Assembly (NCBI RefSeq): GCF_034314085.1
Contig: NZ_JAVIWI010000001.1
Span: forward strand, 4,154,001 to 4,218,000
Source: Undibacterium sp. 5I1
GTDB taxonomy: Bacteria; Pseudomonadota; Gammaproteobacteria; Burkholderiales; Burkholderiaceae_D
Length of the DNA stretch: 64,000 bases
Direction of reading: 5' to 3'
Shown: positions 1-8,917 of the stretch, piece by piece
Layout of the letters: each line of letters begins with the position of its first letter
Numbering within the stretch: position 1 is the stretch's first letter
Program-made: the position numbers and the translations under genes
Notes under the pieces: model-generated
What the model saw: the letters and a program-made list of their open reading frames with translations, nothing else
Database searches by the model: none
Told to the model about the DNA's origin: nothing

Positions 1-18
1 ACTTAACTTTATACAGCC

Positions 19-804
19 ATGCTGCTCATTCCTGCTATCGACCTGAAAGACGGTCACTGCGTACGCCTTAAACAAGGTGATATGAACCAAGCCACCGTGT
101 TCTCCGAAGACCCCGCCGAGATGGCGCGTCATTGGCTAGAGCAAGGCGCAAGACGACTACATCTGGTCGATCTGAACGGAGCTTTCGCAGGTAAGCCAAA
201 AAATGAAACAGCAGTCAAAGCGATTTTGAAGGCGGTGCGTGAGTTTGCGGAAGAAAATGATATTGATGAAATCCCGGTGCAACTCGGTGGCGGTATCCGT
301 GATCTGGATACGATAGAGCGTTATCTGGATGACGGTATCAGCTACATCATTATCGGCACTGCCGCAGTTAAAAATCCTGGATTTCTGGCAGATGCCTGCG
401 GTGCCTTCCCAGGACAAATTATTGTTGGTATTGATGCCAAAGATGGCAAGGTCGCGACGGATGGCTGGAGCAAACTGTCGGGTCATGAAGTCATCGATCT
501 GGCGAAAAAATTTGAAGGTTATGGCGTCGAGTCGATTATTTATACCGACATCGGCCGCGATGGCATGATGGGCGGCGTCAATATCGAAGCCACAGTCAAG
601 CTGGCGCAAGCTGTGAGTATTCCGGTGATTGCATCTGGCGGCGTCCATAATCTGCAAGATGTTGAAGCCTTGTGCGCGGTGCAAGGCGAGGGGATAGAAG
701 GCGTGATTTGTGGCCGTTCTATTTACGAAGGCACATTAGATCTTGCTAGCGCACAGGAACGCGCTGATGAATTTGATGACATAGACGATAGCGAAGAAAA
801 CTAA
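19..804 (+). CDS. hisA: HisA, ProFAR isomerase
   Basis: Phosphoribosylformimino-5-aminoimidazole carboxamide ribotide isomerase, a cytosolic step of histidine synthesis that feeds HisF. The 261-residue TIM barrel begins [12 protein letters not shown]. The expected acid/base aspartates are at D8 and D139 (in [10 protein letters not shown]), and the phosphate-binding glycines are seen as QLGGGIRD near 88-95 and ASGGVHN in the C-terminal half. It is slightly longer than usual because of a small acidic insert near residues 76-84 (FAEENDIDE) and an acidic C-terminal tail ([12 protein letters not shown]). The hisF start follows 2 bases after the stop, so the genes are co-transcribed. The 18 bases to its left are too few to identify the preceding gene, though hisH is usual there. 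Confidence 0.97.
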   Translation: MLLIPAIDLKDGHCVRLKQGDMNQATVFSEDPAEMARHWLEQGARRLHLVDLNGAFAGKPKNETAVKAILKAVREFAEENDIDEIPVQLGGGIRDLDTIERYLDDGISYIIIGTAAVKNPGFLADACGAFPGQIIVGIDAKDGKVATDGWSKLSGHEVIDLAKKFEGYGVESIIYTDIGRDGMMGGVNIEATVKLAQAVSIPVIASGGVHNLQDVEALCAVQGEGIEGVICGRSIYEGTLDLASAQERADEFDDIDDSEEN

Positions 805-806
805 GC

Positions 807-1571
807 ATGGCTTTAGCAAAGCGCATTATCCCTTGTCTTGATGTGACCGCTGGTCGTGTCGTCAAGGGTATCAATTTTCAGGAACTGCGTGACGCCGGCG
901 ATCCGGTTGAGATCGCGCGTCGCTACGACGGGCAAGGCGCTGATGAAATTACTTTTCTTGATATCACCGCATCCAGTGACGGACGCGATTTAATTTTACC
1001 GATTATCGAGGCAGTCGCTTCGCAAGTATTTATCCCTTTAACGGTGGGCGGTGGTGTACGTACGGTGGCCGATGTGCGCCGCTTATTAAATGCCGGTGCA
1101 GATAAGATTGGTATCAACACATCTGCAGTGACCAATCCGCAATTGGTGTTTGAAGCATCGCAAAAATACGGATCACAATGCATCGTTGTGGCGATTGACG
1201 CAAAACAAACCGCACCTGGAAAATGGGAAGTCTTTACCCACGGTGGCCGTAATGCTACTGGTTTAGATGCGGTGGAGTGGGCACGAAATATGGCACGCTT
1301 GGGTGCGGGAGAAATTTTGCTGACCAGCATGGATAGGGATGGTACGAAAGTAGGATTTGATTTGGGTCTGACCCGCGCAGTGTCGGATGCGGTCTCAATA
1401 CCGGTGATCGCCTCCGGTGGCGTTGGTGGTCTGCAAGACTTAGCCGACGGCATCAAAATTGGTGGTGCTGATGCGGTACTAGCCGCAAGTATTTTCCATT
1501 ATGGACAACATACCGTGCAAGAAGCCAAGCAATTTATGGCAGCACAACAGATTTCAATGAGACTGTCATGA
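807..1571 (+). CDS. hisF: HisF, imidazole glycerol phosphate synthase cyclase subunit
   Basis: Cyclase subunit of IGP synthase. With the glutaminase HisH it converts PRFAR and ammonia to imidazole glycerol phosphate and AICAR. The 254-residue barrel has the two catalytic aspartates at D12 ([13 protein letters not shown]) and D131 (VVAIDAKQ). Phosphate-site glycine motifs are LTVGGGVR near 78-85 and IASGGVGG further on. Length is normal for the family. It lies directly after hisA, and its last codon overlaps the hisI start in an ATGA arrangement (positions 1568-1571), consistent with translational coupling in one his transcript. Confidence 0.97.
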   Translation: MALAKRIIPCLDVTAGRVVKGINFQELRDAGDPVEIARRYDGQGADEITFLDITASSDGRDLILPIIEAVASQVFIPLTVGGGVRTVADVRRLLNAGADKIGINTSAVTNPQLVFEASQKYGSQCIVVAIDAKQTAPGKWEVFTHGGRNATGLDAVEWARNMARLGAGEILLTSMDRDGTKVGFDLGLTRAVSDAVSIPVIASGGVGGLQDLADGIKIGGADAVLAASIFHYGQHTVQEAKQFMAAQQISMRLS

Positions 1572-1969
1572 GCGCGTCAAAATGGTTGAATAAAGTGCGC
1601 TGGGACGATCAAGGGTTGGTGCCTGTGATTGCGCAAGAGGCGTCCAGCAATGACGTGCTGATGTTCGCTTGGATGAACCGGGATGCTCTGACCAAAACCG
1701 TAGAGTTAGGCGAAGCGGTTTATTGGAGTCGCTCGCGGAAAAAATTATGGCACAAAGGCGAAGAGTCCGGCCATGTTCAAAAGGTTTTGGAGATTCGCCT
1801 TGACTGCGATGAAGATGTGGTTCTTCTCAAAATAGAACAAGTCGATAGCATCGCTTGCCATACGGGTCGCCACTCGTGCTTCTTCCAAAAGTTTGAAGGC
1901 GGCGTCAATGACGGTGATTGGGAGGCTGTTGATCCCGTCTTAAAAGACCCAGAAACTATCTATAAATAA
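1568..1969 (+). CDS. hisI: HisI, phosphoribosyl-AMP cyclohydrolase
   Basis: Zinc-dependent hydrolase that opens the adenine ring of phosphoribosyl-AMP in histidine synthesis. The 133-residue protein shows the family pattern: WMNRDAL near 35, [18 protein letters not shown] near 52-69, [10 protein letters not shown] near 78, and the Cys/His metal-site segment [11 protein letters not shown] near 95-105. It is a stand-alone HisI, not the HisIE fusion of enterobacteria, and the separate hisE follows 24 bases downstream. The start overlaps the hisF stop by four bases. Confidence 0.96.
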   Translation: MSASKWLNKVRWDDQGLVPVIAQEASSNDVLMFAWMNRDALTKTVELGEAVYWSRSRKKLWHKGEESGHVQKVLEIRLDCDEDVVLLKIEQVDSIACHTGRHSCFFQKFEGGVNDGDWEAVDPVLKDPETIYK

Positions 1970-1993
1970 TGACCAGTAATTAGAAAAGATTGT

Positions 1994-2332
1994 ATGAGTG
2001 AAACCTTAAAGCGACTGTCTGAAGTCATCGAGAGCCGCAAAGCTGCTAACGGCGGCGACCCGGCAACTTCGTATGTCGCGCGTTTGTTTTCCAAGGGCGA
2101 CGACGCGATACTCAAAAAAATTGGCGAAGAAGCGACCGAAACTGTGATGGCCGCCAAAGATGCCCGCGTCTCAGGTGATAAATCTAAAGTCTTGTATGAA
2201 TGTGCCGATCTCTGGTTTCATTCCATGGTCTTGCTGGCACAGTTTGATTTGACGCCGCAAGATGTCTTGAATGAGTTGGCAAGACGCGAAGGCTTATCCG
2301 GTATTGAGGAAAAAGCTTCCCGCCCAGATTAA
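1994..2332 (+). CDS. hisE: HisE, phosphoribosyl-ATP pyrophosphatase
   Basis: Removes pyrophosphate from phosphoribosyl-ATP, the second step of histidine synthesis. The all-alpha MazG-like protein of 112 residues carries the family features [24 protein letters not shown] (about 26-49) and [17 protein letters not shown] (about 65-81), with the acidic metal-binding residues visible. It is the last his gene in the run. A 95-bp palindromic element (2339-2433) begins seven bases after its stop and may form the 3' end of the his transcript. Confidence 0.95.
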   Translation: MSETLKRLSEVIESRKAANGGDPATSYVARLFSKGDDAILKKIGEEATETVMAAKDARVSGDKSKVLYECADLWFHSMVLLAQFDLTPQDVLNELARREGLSGIEEKASRPD

Positions 2333-2338
2333 GACAGA

Positions 2339-2433
2339 ACTTACGCAAAATCGCCCCAGCTGCGTTGCAGCGCCTAGTCGTACTAAAGTACTGCCTTCGT
2401 CGCTACGCCTTGCTGGGACAATTTGGCGTAAGT
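2339..2433. repeat. Palindromic element with ACTTACGC ends, copy 1
   Basis: The outer arms ACTTACGCAAAATCGCCCC (from 2339) and GGGACAATTTGGCGTAAGT (to 2433) are imperfect reverse complements, and the middle contains a smaller palindrome around GTACTAAAGTAC. Related sequences occur at 56719-56819 (clear), 37378-37442 (shorter) and 16618-16645 (one end only). All are intergenic. The layout resembles a REP or MITE-like repeat. It could also act as a terminator hairpin between hisE and the HIT gene, but no T-run follows it. Confidence 0.8.
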
Positions 2434-2500
2434 CCTATAAGAATTTAAGCAAATTTTTTAACTGTATTTCAACCGTCTTGCACAACAATATGAGGACACC

Positions 2501-2872
2501 GTGAGTAACTGTATTTTCTGTAAAATTGTGGCAAAACAAATTCCGTCTAGTGTGGTTTATGAAGACGAAGAGTTTCTGGCGTTTAAAGATATTAATCCTG
2601 CTGCTCCGGTGCATTTTTTAATTATTCCCAAGCAGCATGTAGAAACTCTGGCGCAAACAACTCCGGAGCATGCAGGGATGTTGGGGCGGATGTTAGCGCT
2701 GGCGCCTAAATTGGCGCAAGAGCAAGGTTGCGGTCTCACGCAAGATACCGATGGTAACGTCAGTGGTGGTTACAAGACGCTGATTAACACCGGACCGGAT
2801 GGCGGGCAAGAGGTGTATCATCTTCATTTACACGTGATTGGCGGTCCGCAGCCATGGCGCGGTCAGCGATAG
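2501..2872 (+). CDS. HIT family nucleotide-binding hydrolase (HinT-like)
   Basis: Histidine-triad purine nucleoside phosphoramidase type protein of 123 residues. The N-terminal CIFCKIVAKQIPSSVVYEDE and the C-terminal triad HLHLHVIGG (about 108-116) are diagnostic; the final W-R-G segment matches HinT-type proteins. The GTG start is supported by a purine-rich GAGGACACC directly upstream. Position between hisE and tatA is the usual betaproteobacterial arrangement. Physiological substrate is not shown by sequence. Confidence 0.93.
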   Translation: MSNCIFCKIVAKQIPSSVVYEDEEFLAFKDINPAAPVHFLIIPKQHVETLAQTTPEHAGMLGRMLALAPKLAQEQGCGLTQDTDGNVSGGYKTLINTGPDGGQEVYHLHLHVIGGPQPWRGQR

Positions 2873-2940
2873 TTCCGCATTAACCGCTTCTTATAGATCA
2901 ATAATTTGTCTGAGCGTTCACGCTCGTTTTAGGAGATATC

Positions 2941-3168
2941 ATGGGTTCATTCAGTATTTGGCACTGGTTAATTGTGTTGGTCATTGTGATGCTGGTATTC
3001 GGCACCAAAAAAATTGGTAATATCGGATCCGATCTTGGCAAGGCTGTCAAAGGTTTTAAAGACGGCGTCAAGGGCGAAGAAGAGAAGGCTGCAGACGCAC
3101 AAAAAGTCGCGGATAAAACATCGGGTACAACAATTGATGTTGATGCTAAAGAAAAATCCAAGCTCTGA
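2941..3168 (+). CDS. tatA: TatA, Sec-independent protein translocase subunit
   Basis: Pore-forming subunit of the twin-arginine translocase. The 75-residue protein has a single N-terminal membrane helix (about 5-20, with [17 protein letters not shown]), the FGTKKI hinge, an amphipathic helix [15 protein letters not shown], and a charged C-terminal tail. An AGGAG ribosome site lies about 6 bases before the ATG. It leads tatB and tatC. Substrates in this window with RR-type signals are PetA and the molybdenum hydroxylase large subunit at 38053. Confidence 0.96.
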   Translation: MGSFSIWHWLIVLVIVMLVFGTKKIGNIGSDLGKAVKGFKDGVKGEEEKAADAQKVADKTSGTTIDVDAKEKSKL

Positions 3169-3215
3169 TGTTGCTACCTCAGATTGCTAGCCTCTGGTTT
3201 TAAAAGACACCACTC

Positions 3216-3707
3216 ATGATAGATCTTGGCATCAGTAAGTTGGCGTTAATTGGCGTGGTTGCTTTAATCGTAATCGGTCCTGAAAAACTGCCAAAAGTAG
3301 CGCGTATGGCTGGCACATTATTTGGTCGTGCCCAACGTTACATCAACGAAGTCAAATCGGAAGTCAGTCGTGAGATTGAGCTTGATGAGCTGCGTCAGAT
3401 GCATAAAGATGCGCAAGAGGCAGTACAGGACGTCGGGCAGTCGATTGCTAAAGGTTTGTCTGAAACGCAGAACGATATTCGCTCTGCCTGGCAAGATCCA
3501 GAAACGGATTCCTCCTTGCTCAATCCGCCCAGCGTGAGTCATCTGGCTTTTAAGGCAAAAGATTTCCGTCGTAAAAAGATCGCTAAGACATCAGCAATTC
3601 CTGCCTGGTATAAAAATCGTCATGGCGGTCGCAGTCATGTGATGTCCGGCGCGGCGCGGGTTGCCAAGTTCAGAGCAAAACGCAATTCTTCCGCCAGTTT
3701 CTTTTAA
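3216..3707 (+). CDS. tatB: TatB, Sec-independent protein translocase subunit
   Basis: Partner of TatC in the Tat substrate receptor. The 163-residue protein starts MIDLGISKLALIGVVALIVIG, with one membrane helix (about 5-21). The PEKLPKVARMAGTLFGRAQRY amphipathic segment follows, with the conserved FxR-type turn. A long polar region ends in a strongly basic tail (YKNRHGGRSH, FRAKRNSS). It sits 47 bases after tatA and 59 before tatC in the same direction. Confidence 0.95.
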   Translation: MIDLGISKLALIGVVALIVIGPEKLPKVARMAGTLFGRAQRYINEVKSEVSREIELDELRQMHKDAQEAVQDVGQSIAKGLSETQNDIRSAWQDPETDSSLLNPPSVSHLAFKAKDFRRKKIAKTSAIPAWYKNRHGGRSHVMSGAARVAKFRAKRNSSASFF

Positions 3708-3766
3708 ATGACATGCCTTATCGCTAGTCATATCATTTTCCACATTGTTATAGGTTCTGCACCAGC

Positions 3767-4531
3767 ATGAGTGACCCACAAGCATCGGGAGTTGAAGACA
3801 CGTTTATCTCGCATCTGGTCGAATTGCGTGATCGGCTGGTCAAAGCATCGATCGGTATTGCGATTGTCTGTGCGGCTTTGTTTGCCTGGCCCGGGCCTTC
3901 TGCCATCTATGATTTTCTGGCGAAGCCGATGATTGCATCCTTGCCTGTCGGTGCCAAAATGATTGCGACGGGTGTGATTTCTCCTTTTCTGGTGCCGATG
4001 AAAGTGACCTTGCTTTTGGCGTTTATGCTGGCGCTACCATGGGTGTTGTATCAAGTCTGGGCATTTGTTGCGCCTGGCTTATATTCCCATGAGAAAAGAT
4101 TGGTGGCGCCTTTAGTGATTTCCTCCTCACTGTTGTTTTTTTCTGGCGTGGCGTTTTGTTATTTCTTTGTGTTTGGGCGCGTATTTAAATTCATCAGCGA
4201 GTTTGCTCCGACCTCGATTACCGTTTCGCCGGACATAGAAAATTACCTCGATTTTGTGATGTCGATGTGCCTTGCCTTTGGCATGACATTTGAAGTGCCG
4301 ATTGTGGTGGTGGTGTTGGTACGTATGGGGCTGGTCTCGGTAGAGCAGTTGAAAGCGATGCGTCCTTACATCATCGTCGGCGCCTTTGTGGTTGCCGCGA
4401 TTGTGACGCCACCTGACATCGTCAGCCAGTTCTCACTGGCATTGCCGATGTGGTTTTTATTTGAATTGGGTTTGCTAGTGGCTCCGATCTTTGTCAAAGC
4501 CACGCAAGCACCGGATGAAGTCTCGGATTAG
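3767..4531 (+). CDS. tatC: TatC, twin-arginine translocase core subunit
   Basis: Polytopic inner-membrane receptor for twin-arginine signal peptides. The 254 residues contain the cytoplasmic N-terminal motif FISHLVELRDRLVKA (about 12-26) with the glutamate needed for signal binding, followed by six predicted membrane segments and LPWVLYQVWAFVAPGLYSHEK around 84-104, which is typical of the family. Its TAG stop overlaps by three to four bases with the stop of the convergent DUF2461 gene (4528-4531), so no room exists for a separate intergenic terminator. Confidence 0.97.
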   Translation: MSDPQASGVEDTFISHLVELRDRLVKASIGIAIVCAALFAWPGPSAIYDFLAKPMIASLPVGAKMIATGVISPFLVPMKVTLLLAFMLALPWVLYQVWAFVAPGLYSHEKRLVAPLVISSSLLFFSGVAFCYFFVFGRVFKFISEFAPTSITVSPDIENYLDFVMSMCLAFGMTFEVPIVVVVLVRMGLVSVEQLKAMRPYIIVGAFVVAAIVTPPDIVSQFSLALPMWFLFELGLLVAPIFVKATQAPDEVSD

Positions 4532-5217
4532 TCGGGACCCACGCTACTAGCGGCGGTGCGCAACCACCCGACCAGGGGATAGGCTGCCTTAAAACCTTCG
4601 GTGACGATTTCCCCCATTTGTTCTGGCGTGGTTTCATCCAGCGTAAACTCGGTCCAGACCATAAAATTCTTCAGCTTAATTTGCTCGATGTGCGGCGATT
4701 CTGGATCAAAGCCTTTGGGTGGACGCGTTAATTTCCCTTCCTCTTGCAAGCTACCAAAAATTTGTTTAAGCCCCTTATTTTTTAAGACTTTAGAAAAACC
4801 CTCTGGATCAGCCAGGATCTGATTGCGGATGGCGCGCAAGCGATCCGATGGCGGCATGTATTCGCCCACAGCGAAGAACAATCGTCCCGTTGCATCAATC
4901 TGGAAGTAATAAGCAGGGCCGCCACCTTCGCTAGGTTTCTTACGACCGCTAGGCAAAATCGAGGCCGAAAAAGTAGTCTTATAAGGTGATTTATCCGCAG
5001 AAAAGCGCATGTCGCGGTTGATACGGAACAAAGCTTTTTTCGGCTCGCAACCAATGATCGCAGGATCAAATTTGCTGATTTTAGCGATCAGATCAGTCAC
5101 GAGTTCTAAAAATTCAGCGCGTAAAATATCGTAGCGAGGCTTGTTCATGACGAACCAGGCGCGGTTATTGTTTTCGGATAATTCGAACAGAAAGCGTTTT
5201 AAATCACGGATATGCAT
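4528..5217 (-). CDS. DUF2461 (TIGR02453) domain protein
   Basis: Cytosolic protein of 229 residues in the widespread DUF2461 family, which has no settled biochemical role. Visible features are FLFELSENNNRAWFVMNKPRYD (about 9-30), FRINRDMRFSADKSPYKTTFSA (about 63-84) and YYFQIDATGRLFFAVGEYMPPSDRLRAIR (about 102-130), all typical of the family. It has no signal peptide and no membrane segments. The gene is convergent with tatC, and the two stop codons overlap. Confidence 0.85.
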   Translation of the reverse strand: MHIRDLKRFLFELSENNNRAWFVMNKPRYDILRAEFLELVTDLIAKISKFDPAIIGCEPKKALFRINRDMRFSADKSPYKTTFSASILPSGRKKPSEGGGPAYYFQIDATGRLFFAVGEYMPPSDRLRAIRNQILADPEGFSKVLKNKGLKQIFGSLQEEGKLTRPPKGFDPESPHIEQIKLKNFMVWTEFTLDETTPEQMGEIVTEGFKAAYPLVGWLRTAASSVGPD

Positions 5218-5352
5218 TGCGTGCCTTTGCGTCTTTTAAGTGCTGGTGAACCATGTATTAAATGGATATTTTTTATTGTGTAGTGCAGGGATGTAAAGCA
5301 AACCCCATGCATTGTTTAAACAATTGAATTGATCAAAATTAGCGCCAATTTC

Positions 5353-5438
5353 AATATACTCCCCCTCATTTTTATAAAAAATGCCGTATTGTCCAGTAAT
5401 TGATTGGACAATTAAATATACATGATGGGAGTATATTA
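5353..5438 (+). repeat. 85-bp palindromic intergenic repeat (ATATACTCCCC family), copy 1
   Basis: Imperfect palindrome: outer ends AATATACTCCCC and GGGAGTATATT, and an inner stem ATTGTCCA/TGGACAAT around a short loop. Nearly identical to copy 7 (49638-49722); other relatives are at 16746, 19346, 24418, 32806 and 40369. It lies between the 5' end of the DUF2461 gene and the 3' end of the protease gene, which are both on the minus strand, and could be transcribed as the 3' tail of the protease message. Confidence 0.9.
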
Positions 5439-5539
5439 AATGCTCACTAGCAGGCTGATTATGCATTCCAGATAAAATATCGGCTAAATCATACTAGCGC
5501 AGCAGCATATTAACTTTTTTCATGAGTGCGATGAGTCGC

Positions 5540-6706
5540 TTATTCTTCTCGTTTCAGAACCGGGCGCTTGCCTATAAATACTTCAAACGTTGATTCAGCT
5601 GTATTGCGTAAAACGGCAATTTTAGCTTTTTGGTTGGGTGGCAATTGCGCAATCAGATTCAGCATTTCGGTAGTGTCGGCGACTGGTTTACCTTCAATTG
5701 CCAGCAAAATATCACCCGGCTTGATGCCTGCTTTATCCGCTGGTCCACCACGAATTACGCCCGCAATAATCGCCCCAGATTTTTGTTTGATACCAAAACT
5801 TTCTGCCAGTTCTGGCGTGATATCTTGCGGTTCTACGCCGATCCAGCCGCGCACGACTTGCCCATTTTTGATGATTGATTCCATCACCGTTTTGATGGTT
5901 GTTACAGGAATTGCAAAGCCTATCCCCAGCGAGCCGCCGCTGCGGGAATAGATCGCAGTATTAATTCCTAATAAGTTGCCGTTGACATCGACCAATGCGC
6001 CGCCCGAGTTGCCGGGATTGATGGCAGCATCGGTCTGGATAAAATTTTCAAAGGTATTGATGTCAAGGTGGTTGCGCCCCAGCGCAGAGATAATCCCCAT
6101 CGTTACTGTTTGTCCAACGCCAAACGGATTGCCAATCGCCAGCACCACATCACCGACGCTGGATTGTTCAGGATGTCCTAATGTGATTGCAGGCAAATCC
6201 GGCAAATCAATTTTAATCACAGCCAAATCGGTCTCTGGATCGGTGCCGATGACTTTGGCAATCGATTTGCGCCCATCGGCTAACACGATATCAATTTCTT
6301 CAGCAGCTTCAACCACATGGTTGTTGGTCAGGATATATCCCTCTGGACTGAGAATGACGCCAGAGCCAAGGCTGACTTGTTTTTCCGCTTGTTGATTTTG
6401 CTGGTCGCCAAAAAAGCGCTTAAGGAATGGGTCGTTTAGCAAGGGATTGTTGGTCTGCTTCGCCTCTTTTGAAGTGTAAATATTGACCACCGATGGCATC
6501 GCGCGCTTGGCCGCATTGCGATACGAACTTTGGCTGGCGACCGAATTAACGGGCGCTTCTTGCAACGTGACTGTGGACGCCATGCGCAGGCTTTGATTGC
6601 CGCTGAACCCCTTGTTTGCCCATTCTGGTTTTAAGGTGGTTACAATAAACCAGAGTGCTAAAGCCACCGTAATGGTTTGCGCAAATAAGAGCCAGAGACG
6701 TCGCAT
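5540..6706 (-). CDS. Membrane-anchored HtrA/DegS-like serine protease
   Basis: Periplasmic trypsin-like quality-control protease tethered to the inner membrane. The chosen ATG at 6706 (388 residues) places RRLWLLFAQTITVALALWFIV as an N-terminal anchor; the longer frame only adds an unlikely N-terminal extension overlapping the divergent gene. The catalytic triad is visible as His in LTNNHVVEAA, Asp in TDLAVIKID and Ser in NPGNSGGALVD. One C-terminal PDZ domain (about the last 100 residues) follows, unlike the two in DegP/DegQ, so the architecture is DegS-like. It is divergent from the NIF3 gene. Whether it cleaves an anti-sigma factor is not shown. Confidence 0.92.
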   Translation of the reverse strand: MRRLWLLFAQTITVALALWFIVTTLKPEWANKGFSGNQSLRMASTVTLQEAPVNSVASQSSYRNAAKRAMPSVVNIYTSKEAKQTNNPLLNDPFLKRFFGDQQNQQAEKQVSLGSGVILSPEGYILTNNHVVEAAEEIDIVLADGRKSIAKVIGTDPETDLAVIKIDLPDLPAITLGHPEQSSVGDVVLAIGNPFGVGQTVTMGIISALGRNHLDINTFENFIQTDAAINPGNSGGALVDVNGNLLGINTAIYSRSGGSLGIGFAIPVTTIKTVMESIIKNGQVVRGWIGVEPQDITPELAESFGIKQKSGAIIAGVIRGGPADKAGIKPGDILLAIEGKPVADTTEMLNLIAQLPPNQKAKIAVLRNTAESTFEVFIGKRPVLKREE

Positions 6707-6723
6707 AGAGGAACCAGAAAAAA

Positions 6724-7509
6724 ATGAATCAAGTGAAAATGACACAGCCGCAATCAGTGACGAGAGCAAAGCTATCGGACTATTTGGCAGAAGAGCTACA
6801 GATTAACCGCTTTCGTGATTATTGCCCAAATGGCGTACAGGTGGAAGGGCGTGAACAGATAAAACGTATCGTGACCGGGGTCACGGCCAGTTTGGCGTTG
6901 CTGGAAAAAGCGGTTCATTTACAAGCCGATGCGATCTTGGTACACCACGGCTATTTTTGGCGCGGCGAAGACATGCGAGTCATCGGGCAAAAGCACAAGA
7001 GGTTAAAGCTGTTGCTAGAGCATGATATTTCTTTGTTCGCCTACCATTTGCCGTTGGACATGCATGCTCAGCTCGGTAATAACGCACAACTGGCGCAGCG
7101 ATTGGGCTTGTTACCAAAAGCGCGATTTGGTGAGGATGATCTGGGCTGGATCGGCATCGCTGAGGATGCCTCTCTGCGTAGCGTCGGACAACTGGCCGCA
7201 CAAATTGAAGCACGATTGGGTCGCAAGCCTTTGTTGATTGGTGATCCAGAGCAGCTAGTCGCTAAGATCGCATGGTGTACCGGCGCAGCGCAAAACATGC
7301 TGGATCAGGCGATCAGTGCTGGTGCCAGTGTGTATTTAAGCGGAGAAATTTCTGAACCCACCGTGCATCTGGCACGTGAGTCTGGTGTGGCTTATCTGGC
7401 ATGCGGACATCATGCGACTGAACGATACGGCATACAGGCTTTGGGACAACATCTGGCTGAGAAGTTTGGGTTAGCGCATCATTTTGTCGATATCGATAAT
7501 CCAGTTTGA
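6724..7509 (+). CDS. NIF3/YbgI-like dinuclear metal protein
   Basis: Member of the Nif3-like family (261 residues), which forms toroidal hexamers with a dinuclear metal site; cellular function is poorly defined. Metal-ligand segments are [10 protein letters not shown] (about 74-83), [10 protein letters not shown] (about 107-116) and [16 protein letters not shown] (about 226-241). The first ATG is preferred because GAGGA lies about 11 bases upstream. Promoters of this gene and the protease gene must share the short divergent gap. Confidence 0.92.
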   Translation: MNQVKMTQPQSVTRAKLSDYLAEELQINRFRDYCPNGVQVEGREQIKRIVTGVTASLALLEKAVHLQADAILVHHGYFWRGEDMRVIGQKHKRLKLLLEHDISLFAYHLPLDMHAQLGNNAQLAQRLGLLPKARFGEDDLGWIGIAEDASLRSVGQLAAQIEARLGRKPLLIGDPEQLVAKIAWCTGAAQNMLDQAISAGASVYLSGEISEPTVHLARESGVAYLACGHHATERYGIQALGQHLAEKFGLAHHFVDIDNPV

Positions 7510-7512
7510 TAT

Positions 7513-7561
7513 AAAAAAGCCGCTAATTCTTAAAGTTGCTTTGAAATTAGCGGCTTTTTTT
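7513..7561. terminator. Bidirectional intrinsic terminator
   Basis: A-run, then AAGCCGCTAATT and its complement AATTAGCGGCTT around a loop, then a T-run. It serves the convergent NIF3 gene (+) and mscL (-). Confidence 0.9.
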
Positions 7562-7588
7562 ATGTTTAAATTTTGCCGCAAGTGCGTG

Positions 7589-8008
7589 TTACTTTTTTAA
7601 GGCATCACGAATTTCACGCAGCAAAATTACATCTTCAGGTGTCACCGGCGCTGCGGCTGGTGCCGCTGGCTCGTCTTTTTTCATCTTGTTGAACATTCTT
7701 ACCATTTGAAAAATCAGAAAAGCCAGAATAACAAAGTTAAGTGCAATCGTGATGAAATTACCGTATGCCAGTACGGCACCAGCTTTTTTTGCTTCTACCA
7801 AGGTAAGGCCGCTAGCCTGACCATTTAACGCTACATAGTAGTTGGAAAAATCTAAACCACCGAAAATTTTACCGACAACAGGCATCACAATATCAGCTAC
7901 CAAAGAGTCAACAATCTTGCCAAACGCTGCACCAATGATGACGCCGACCGCTAAATCAACCACATTGCCTTTGCTGGCAAAACTCTTAAATTCTTGCATC
8001 ATGCTCAT
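7589..8008 (-). CDS. mscL: MscL, large-conductance mechanosensitive channel
   Basis: Homopentameric inner-membrane channel that opens under hypo-osmotic stress. The 139-residue protein has the N-terminal helix [33 protein letters not shown]1 including the glycine-rich constriction, a periplasmic loop with [13 protein letters not shown]2 around 80-105 ([20 protein letters not shown]), and the cytoplasmic helix bundle [13 protein letters not shown]. Length and organisation are normal. Monocistronic, ending at the shared terminator. Confidence 0.97.
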   Translation of the reverse strand: MSMMQEFKSFASKGNVVDLAVGVIIGAAFGKIVDSLVADIVMPVVGKIFGGLDFSNYYVALNGQASGLTLVEAKKAGAVLAYGNFITIALNFVILAFLIFQMVRMFNKMKKDEPAAPAAAPVTPEDVILLREIRDALKK

Positions 8009-8207
8009 GTTGACTCCCAGGTTATGTATGACAAAGCAGCAATATTTTAATCCGCAAAGGCAAATTACATGATGGTTTATTTGTCAAACTTTGTGTCGAT
8101 TACTTTGAGCATTTTCTGCTTGATAGGAAATAATCAACGGAAAGCATCAAAATAACCGACAAAACTGAAAAAAAGCGCCGCAGTTTGAACCTATAAACAA
8201 CTTTTGC

Positions 8208-8236
8208 TTTAAAACCACTCTCGGCTCCTTTATAAT
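8208..8236 (+). promoter_or_regulatory. Candidate promoter of petABC
   Basis: A perfect TATAAT at 8231-8236 preceded by a weak -35 TTTAAA at 8208-8213 with 17 bases between them, about 65 bases before the petA ATG. This is pattern recognition only. Confidence 0.4.
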
Positions 8237-8300
8237 TTAAGGTTGCTAGAAGTAGGTTTATGCTTCGACAAGTTTTGATTTTTGACAGATTGGGGTTGGT

Positions 8301-8915
8301 ATGAGTATTGAAAAGCAGGTCGATTCTGGCCGCCGCGGCTTACTCGTCGCCACGTGCGCGGCGGGTGGTGTTGCAGGTTTAGCAACGGCAGGTGCGCTAG
8401 TCAGCACTTTTCAGCCGTCTGAACGTGCTAAGGCGGCAGGTGCGCCGGTAGAAGTAGATATTTCGACTTTAAATCCGGGTGAGATGAGAACAGTAGAATG
8501 GCGCGGTAAGCCAGTTTGGATACTCAAGCGCACGCCGGAAATGATGGCGAGTCTTACTAGCACTGAAGACAAGGTTGCCGATCCAAAATCGTTGAAGCCT
8601 TACACGATGGAATTACCTGACTATTGCGATAAACAGAGCCGCTCCCGTAAAGAGCATGCAGATGTGTTGATTGCAGTCGGTATTTGTTCTCACCTTGGTT
8701 GTTCCCCAAGTTCTAAATTTCAGGCTGGTGCACAGCCATCTTTACCGGATGACTGGGCAGGTGGTTTCTTGTGCCCATGCCACGGTTCGACTTTCGACCT
8801 AGCTGGTCGTGTTTTCAAAAACAAACCAGCTCCGCAAAATCTGGACGTGCCACGCCATATGTATTTGTCGGACACTAAAATTGTCATCGGTAAAGATCAG
8901 AAAGGCGAGGCTTAA
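8301..8915 (+). CDS. petA: Rieske iron-sulfur subunit of cytochrome bc1
   Basis: Ubiquinol-cytochrome c reductase Rieske subunit, 204 residues. A twin-arginine signal anchor is at the N terminus (SGRRGLLVATCAAGGVAGLA, about 9-28), so it is a likely TatABC substrate. The 2Fe-2S ligands are in CSHLGCSP (about 132-139) and CPCHGSTFD (about 152-160), the standard Cys-His pairs plus the disulfide cysteines. A GGGTTGGT ribosome site precedes the ATG. First gene of petABC; petB follows two bases after its stop. Confidence 0.97.
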   Translation: MSIEKQVDSGRRGLLVATCAAGGVAGLATAGALVSTFQPSERAKAAGAPVEVDISTLNPGEMRTVEWRGKPVWILKRTPEMMASLTSTEDKVADPKSLKPYTMELPDYCDKQSRSRKEHADVLIAVGICSHLGCSPSSKFQAGAQPSLPDDWAGGFLCPCHGSTFDLAGRVFKNKPAPQNLDVPRHMYLSDTKIVIGKDQKGEA

Positions 8916-8917
8916 TC

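Noticed and set aside
5236..5466. 76-codon minus-strand frame
   Set aside because: It runs across repeat copy 1 and has no recognisable protein features or ribosome site.
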